Shown here: positions 60,451 to 64,000 of the stretch, piece by piece
How the letters are laid out: each line of letters opens with the position of its first letter
Position numbering within the stretch: the stretch's first letter is position 1
NCBI RefSeq assembly: GCF_900099765.1
Contig: NZ_FNDX01000019.1
Location: forward strand, 38,526 to 102,525
DNA from: Paenibacillus typhae
Lineage (GTDB): Bacteria > Bacillota > Bacilli > Paenibacillales > Paenibacillaceae
Direction of reading: 5' to 3'
Length of the DNA stretch: 64,000 bases
Made by a program: the position numbers and the translations under genes
Notes under the pieces: model-generated
Databases searched by the model: none
What the model was told of the DNA's origin: nothing
Seen by the model: only the letters and a program-made list of their open reading frames with translations

Positions 60451-61809
60451 TTACTTTGCCAGAGTCTTGCGCCATGCCTTTATATCGCTGTTCAATTCTG
60501 TCAGATCGGGGACGGCAACCGGCTTATCTGTCAGCTTATATTTTTCTTTGAGTGCCAGTATACGGTACACGCTTTCGTCGATCCGTGATTCCGGGATCAC
60601 TCCGCTGCGGACACTCTCCAGCAGTGCGGCCCTTACCTTCCGTTCATTGGAATATTCGTGGGCAATCAGAAGAATGTCGCTGCCGGCGAGGACAGTATCT
60701 ACGGCCGCTGCAGGCAGCGTATAATGATCCGTGATAGCGCCCATTGTCAGATCGTCTGTAATGACAACCCCGCCGAAGCCCATCTGCTCCCGGAGCAGCC
60801 CGCCTATAATCTTAGCAGACAGGGAGGCTGGCTTGTCAGGATCAAGCTGCGGATAAAGAATATGGGCTACCATTACGGTATCCGCACCTTCCTTGACCGC
60901 GGCCTGAAACGGCAGCCATTCCAGCTTCGCAAGCCCTGCTGCGCTTTTGTTCACGACGGGCAGCTCAAGGTGAGAGTCTACAGAGGTATCGCCATGGCCG
61001 GGAAAATGCTTAATCACCGGAATGGCGCCTTCTGAAGCGATACCATTCATCTCGGCAATGCCAAGCCGGGAGACAAGCTCAGCGTTATTCCCGAAGGAAC
61101 GCTCACCGATTACCGGATTATCCGGATTGCTGTTGATGTCCAGCACAGGGGCAAAATTCATATTAAAGCCGGCTGACAGGACTTCCCTTGCCAGCAGCCT
61201 GCCCATCTCCGCGGCACTTTTCTTCTGGTTAATTATTCCGACCTTGCTGTTTGCGGGAATAGCAGCATATTCTTCAGGCATCCGGCTTACCTTGCCGCCT
61301 TCCTGATCGACGCTCATAAAGAGCGGCACTTTGTTTCCGCTGTTGCTCTGCTTCAGTGCGTTGATCAGGGATACCATGCTTTTAAGACTGCTGATATTGT
61401 CTTTATAAAGGATGATTCCGCCGATCTCGTCCTCCGCAATCATCCGCTTGGCTTCACTGTCCAGCTTGGTACCGTCAATACCGGCCAGCAGCATCTGTCC
61501 GATTTTTTGCTCCAGCGTCATTCCGGCAATCCTCGCTGCAAGAATGTCATGGCTGCTGTCAGATCCTGCGGACGGAGAAATGGAAGGAGCTGCTGCCGGT
61601 GCTACAGAGGTTTCAGGAGCTGCAGGCTGCGGCGAAGGGGACTTTGCAGGAACGGATCCGCCGCCGGCAGCCGTTGCGGGTGAGGAAGAAGCGGCTGGCG
61701 TTTGTGACGGCGGAGGGCCGTCCGCTGCGCTGTTACCCGTACTGCAGCCGGTTAGCAGCATCAAGGTTACAGCTGTAATTATCGAGGTGTATCGGCCGAT
61801 ATTGATCAT
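60451..61809 (-). CDS. nagZ: beta-N-acetylhexosaminidase lipoprotein (GH3, NagZ-like)
   Basis: 452 aa lipoprotein (LMLLTGC, Cys22) with a Pro/Ala/Ser-rich linker to about 80, then a GH3 catalytic domain. The NagZ hallmark KHFPGHGDTSVDSHLELP is present, and the nucleophile Asp lies in VITDDLTMGA. Removes N-acetylglucosamine from muropeptides outside the cell, as in Gram-positive wall recycling. No mur genes lie adjacent. AGGAAGG precedes the start. Convergent with the adaptor gene. Confidence 0.9.
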   Translation of the reverse strand: MINIGRYTSIITAVTLMLLTGCSTGNSAADGPPPSQTPAASSSPATAAGGGSVPAKSPSPQPAAPETSVAPAAAPSISPSAGSDSSHDILAARIAGMTLEQKIGQMLLAGIDGTKLDSEAKRMIAEDEIGGIILYKDNISSLKSMVSLINALKQSNSGNKVPLFMSVDQEGGKVSRMPEEYAAIPANSKVGIINQKKSAAEMGRLLAREVLSAGFNMNFAPVLDINSNPDNPVIGERSFGNNAELVSRLGIAEMNGIASEGAIPVIKHFPGHGDTSVDSHLELPVVNKSAAGLAKLEWLPFQAAVKEGADTVMVAHILYPQLDPDKPASLSAKIIGGLLREQMGFGGVVITDDLTMGAITDHYTLPAAAVDTVLAGSDILLIAHEYSNERKVRAALLESVRSGVIPESRIDESVYRILALKEKYKLTDKPVAVPDLTELNSDIKAWRKTLAK

Positions 61810-61925
61810 ATAATGGGCCTTCCTTTCGTTTGCAGATTCACATCCAGGGATGATAAGATGTATGGGAATAAGCAGTACATAGGTTTAACAAGCCATTCAT
61901 TTTAAAAGGATGAGGTGACGTGTTC

Positions 61926-62429
61926 ATGCAGGAAGATTTGATGAAGACACTTAATGAACAGATGAATTTTGAGTTTTATTCCGCTCATGTCTATCTGGCA
62001 ATGGCTGCATATTGTTCCGGTGAGAGCCTGGACGGCTTCGCTAACTTTTTCCTGGTACAGGCCGAGGAGGAACGGTTCCATGCCATGAAGATCTACAAAT
62101 TCCTCAATGACCGTGATTACCGCGCCACACTGGCAGCAATGCCGGAGCCTAACAACAACTACACCTCCATGCTGGATGCTTTTGAGCATGCCTATGCCCA
62201 TGAGCAGCAGAATACCAAGAAATTCTACCATCTGGCTGATCTGGCCTTGGATGCGCGCGAGCATGCAACCATCTATTTCCTGAAGTGGTTCATTGATGAG
62301 CAGGTGGAGGAGGAAGCACTGTTCAGCAATATTATCGCCAAGCTCAAACGGATTGAAACGGACAGCAACGCCTTCTACATGCTGGATGCGGAATTTGCCG
62401 CCCGTTCCTTTACACCGACTGCGGAATAA
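61926..62429 (+). CDS. ferritin
   Basis: 167 aa. Four-helix ferritin with MNFEFYSAHVYLAMAAYCSG, the ferroxidase residues in AEEERFHAMKIYKF (Glu-Glu-x-x-His) and helix D/E segments (YFLKWFIDEQVEEEALF). Stores iron as ferric mineral in a 24-mer. AGGTGA upstream favours the ATG at 61926 over the GTG at 61920. No recognisable Fur box upstream. Terminator at 62468-62505. Confidence 0.93.
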   Translation: MQEDLMKTLNEQMNFEFYSAHVYLAMAAYCSGESLDGFANFFLVQAEEERFHAMKIYKFLNDRDYRATLAAMPEPNNNYTSMLDAFEHAYAHEQQNTKKFYHLADLALDAREHATIYFLKWFIDEQVEEEALFSNIIAKLKRIETDSNAFYMLDAEFAARSFTPTAE

Positions 62430-62754
62430 GCTGCAGAACCAGATTTTCGCCATACTATAGCCAAATGCGGGATGTATTCTTTTACAGAATACGTCCCGTT
62501 TTTTACATATGTAATAGACTCAGTAAAGCTGGAAAAGTTACAGTACAGCCTTGATTATCGTTCCGGAAGCCCGTTTAATCGTTAAAAGTTGAACTAATGC
62601 AAAGGTTGTTGCAGGCAGCAACACAATTCCGGGGACCCAACTCTATTTAGGAAGGTTAACTATTACGCCGGCCGGCAACACTGTTTCTCTAGACCCACCC
62701 GGATGACAGCGTGTAGTATGGAACAATACTAATTGTTTTGGAGGTTCTTTTGTT
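62430..62754 (+). other. intergenic region with terminator and possible structured leader
   Basis: After the ferritin terminator (62468-62505) there are about 245 bp without a gene. The part from about 62600 carries local stems (GTTGC/GCAAC near 62608-62625) and a long-range CCGGG/CCCGG pairing. A perfect inverted repeat TAGTAT-GGAACA-ATACTA at 62714-62731 lies directly upstream of the exporter's GGAGG. This could be an RNA leader or an operator for a metal-responsive repressor. It does not match any riboswitch family I can recall. Confidence 0.4.
62468..62505 (+). terminator. Rho-independent terminator
   Basis: CGGGATGTATTC pairs with GAATACGTCCCG, followed by TTTTT. Confidence 0.88.
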
Positions 62755-63618
62755 TTGGAAAACTACAGCGACATCAAACAAAGTGAAAAAGGGGCCTGGC
62801 TCAGTCTGCTGGCATACATAGTGTTATCTGCAGTCAAACTGCTGATCGGGACCTTCTCGGGCTCACAGGCGCTGCTTGCCGACGGGCTTAACAACAGCAC
62901 CGATATTATAGCATCCATTGCCATTCTGATCGGTCTCAAAATTTCGAGAAGACCCCCGGATTCCAATCACAGCTACGGGCATTTCAGAGCGGAGACGGTT
63001 GCCGCACTGATTGCTTCCTTCATCATGATTGCTGTAGGGTTTCAAGTTCTGTACCAGGGCGTGAACAAGTTCATCCAGCCGGTGCTGGAGACGCCTGACC
63101 TGATTGCCGCCTGGACCGCAGCCGCGTGTGCCGTGGTCATGATGGTTGTATATCTGTATAACATCAAGCTGGCCCGCAGGCTTAACAGTAATGCCATGCA
63201 GGCAGTGGCTCAGGATAACCGTTCGGATGCGCTTGTCAGCATGGGCGCTTTTATCGGAATCATCGGTTCGCAATTCGGCCTGCCATGGCTCGATCCGGTA
63301 ACTGCAGTTATCGTCGGCTTGCTAATCTGCAAAACGGCCTGGGACATCTTCCGCAAAGCTACCCATGACCTGACTGACGGCTTCGATGCAGGGCAGCTGG
63401 AGCTGATGAAGCAGACGGTGGCGGGAATTGCCGGTGTGGAGTCGATCAAAGACATTAAAGCGAGAGTGCACGGCAACAACGTGCTGGTTGATACAACGGT
63501 ACTAGTCAAATCCAGTCTCAACGTTGTACAAAGCCACGATATTACGGAGGAGATCGAAGATCAGCTGAAAGGCCGGCACCGGGTTTCTGATGTGCTGGTG
63601 CATATCGAGCCGGTGTGA
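62755..63618 (+). CDS. CDF family divalent metal cation exporter
   Basis: 287 aa from a TTG start, 10 bp after GAGG. Six membrane segments; metal-site motif ADGLNNSTD (Asp43, Asp50) in TM2 and QDNRSDALVS in TM5; C-terminal cytosolic domain from about 205 (GVESIKDIKARVHGNNVLVD). Likely exports Zn, Mn, Fe or Co in exchange for protons. The Asp43-Asn-Asp pattern rather than HxxxD leaves the metal open. A leader region and inverted repeat upstream suggest regulation. Confidence 0.9.
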   Translation: MENYSDIKQSEKGAWLSLLAYIVLSAVKLLIGTFSGSQALLADGLNNSTDIIASIAILIGLKISRRPPDSNHSYGHFRAETVAALIASFIMIAVGFQVLYQGVNKFIQPVLETPDLIAAWTAAACAVVMMVVYLYNIKLARRLNSNAMQAVAQDNRSDALVSMGAFIGIIGSQFGLPWLDPVTAVIVGLLICKTAWDIFRKATHDLTDGFDAGQLELMKQTVAGIAGVESIKDIKARVHGNNVLVDTTVLVKSSLNVVQSHDITEEIEDQLKGRHRVSDVLVHIEPV

Positions 63619-63640
63619 ATGGAAGAGCGGTGTAAGCGGA

Positions 63641-63666
63641 AAGCCTGAGCAATCAGGCTTTTTTTC
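63641..63666 (+). terminator. Rho-independent terminator, likely intron target
   Basis: AAGCCTGA pairs with TCAGGCTT around GCAA, then five T. It ends the CDF exporter transcript. The group II intron begins only about 5 bp beyond the T tract. Confidence 0.9.
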
Positions 63667-63670
63667 GTTT

Positions 63671-64000
63671 GCGCGTGCCCAGAGGCACGCATTATCTAGT
63701 TGGTGCAAGTCCAACCAAGAGAGGGGCCAAGCCACTCTTGTAGCTAGGATGCTTGCGCATGGCGAAATCTGTGTGTAAAAGCGCATCGACAAAAGTACCG
63801 GTCAGAGACCGGGCGAGCAACAACCCAGGCCGCAACATCAAGTGAATCCTGCCGCGTCGTCAAAAAGGCCCTGCAAAGGGGAAAAGAGGGAGCCGAGTCT
63901 CGCTAAACTGGACGAAGGCCATGGAAGCTGTAAAGAACTTGGTACAACAGCGAAGAACCCTCCGGCGTAGAGGGAACGGCATGGTTTGAAAGATAATGCA
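63671..64000 (+). mobile_element. group II intron, 5' part (runs off the window)
   Basis: From about 63671 the sequence reads as a group II ribozyme 5' half: a GUGYG-like start (GCGCG), the GTGCC/GGCAC stem (63675-63687) and the domain I coordination hairpin GTTGG-TGCAAGT-CCAAC (63699-63715). Further structured segments follow, with GGCATGG near the window end. Bacterial introns place the maturase/reverse-transcriptase ORF after this part, so it should begin beyond 64000; none is complete here. Insertion directly after a terminator stem is the habit of class C (IIC) introns. Exact 5' boundary uncertain by a few bases. Confidence 0.8.

Overview
The window reads as chromosomal DNA of a spore-forming, Gram-positive Firmicute, most likely a Paenibacillus or close relative. 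This is inferred from about 50% GC overall, strong AAGGAGG-type ribosome binding sites with frequent TTG and GTG starts, spore germinant-receptor genes, lipoproteins with classic lipoboxes, copper-amine-oxidase-like N-domain proteins, a GH42 beta-galactosidase with an AraC regulator, and paired sugar-dehydrogenase/isomerase genes. No species name can be fixed from the sequence. Most genes lie on the + strand. I saw no rRNA, tRNA or CRISPR array.

Layout. 1-6.6 kb: housekeeping-like singletons (transglutaminase-like protein, SDR oxidoreductase behind a palindromic operator, DUF1801, DUF1992, helicase HrpB, a glycine-zipper stress protein behind a sigma-B/F-type promoter). 6.6-7.2 kb: an AT-rich gene-poor stretch with a 23-bp direct repeat. 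It leads into a small winged-helix gene that closely resembles the Bacillus subtilis replication terminator protein RTP. 7.5-11.6 kb: YteA-like, DivIVA-like and hybrid histidine kinase genes. 11.6-14.8 kb: a PTS sugar operon (GlcT antiterminator, IIA, IIBC) whose RNA antiterminator and terminator sit in front of glcT itself. 14.9-18.5 kb: ECF sigma factor, anti-sigma and ABC transporter, translationally coupled in part. 18.6-25.3 kb: HxlR/ribA divergent pair, a two-permease ABC-2 exporter, a ROK kinase and small unknown genes. 25.4-32.5 kb: TetR/MFS drug-efflux pair, a VanX-like dipeptidase, a Fur-regulated orphan iron-binding lipoprotein, and an EamA/LysR pair. 32.5-36.2 kb: an AT-rich island, apparently acquired, with a DsbA-like oxidase, a WG-repeat protein and a secreted-protein gene broken by one in-frame stop. 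36.2-41.4 kb: sugar-acid/polyol type catabolic genes with an AraC regulator. 41.4-46.5 kb: a spore locus (DUF1657, a 2Duf membrane protein, and a gerA-type receptor in A-C-B order). 46.5-50 kb: MoxR/DUF58/DUF4129. 50-54.3 kb: azlCD and GH42 with a divergent AraC regulator. 54.5-60.4 kb: an operon of a large modular secreted protein with a MacAB-like ABC exporter. 60.4-63.6 kb: NagZ-like lipoprotein, ferritin and CDF metal exporter. 63.67 kb to the end: the 5' part of a group II intron inserted directly behind a Rho-independent terminator.

The points I rate most worth following are the RTP homologue with candidate Ter/operator repeats, the modular secreted protein with its dedicated MacAB-like exporter, the broken secreted-protein gene beside a DsbA homologue, and the autoregulatory placement of the GlcT antiterminator. 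All function calls come from reading translated sequence and remembered family features; no database search was run.
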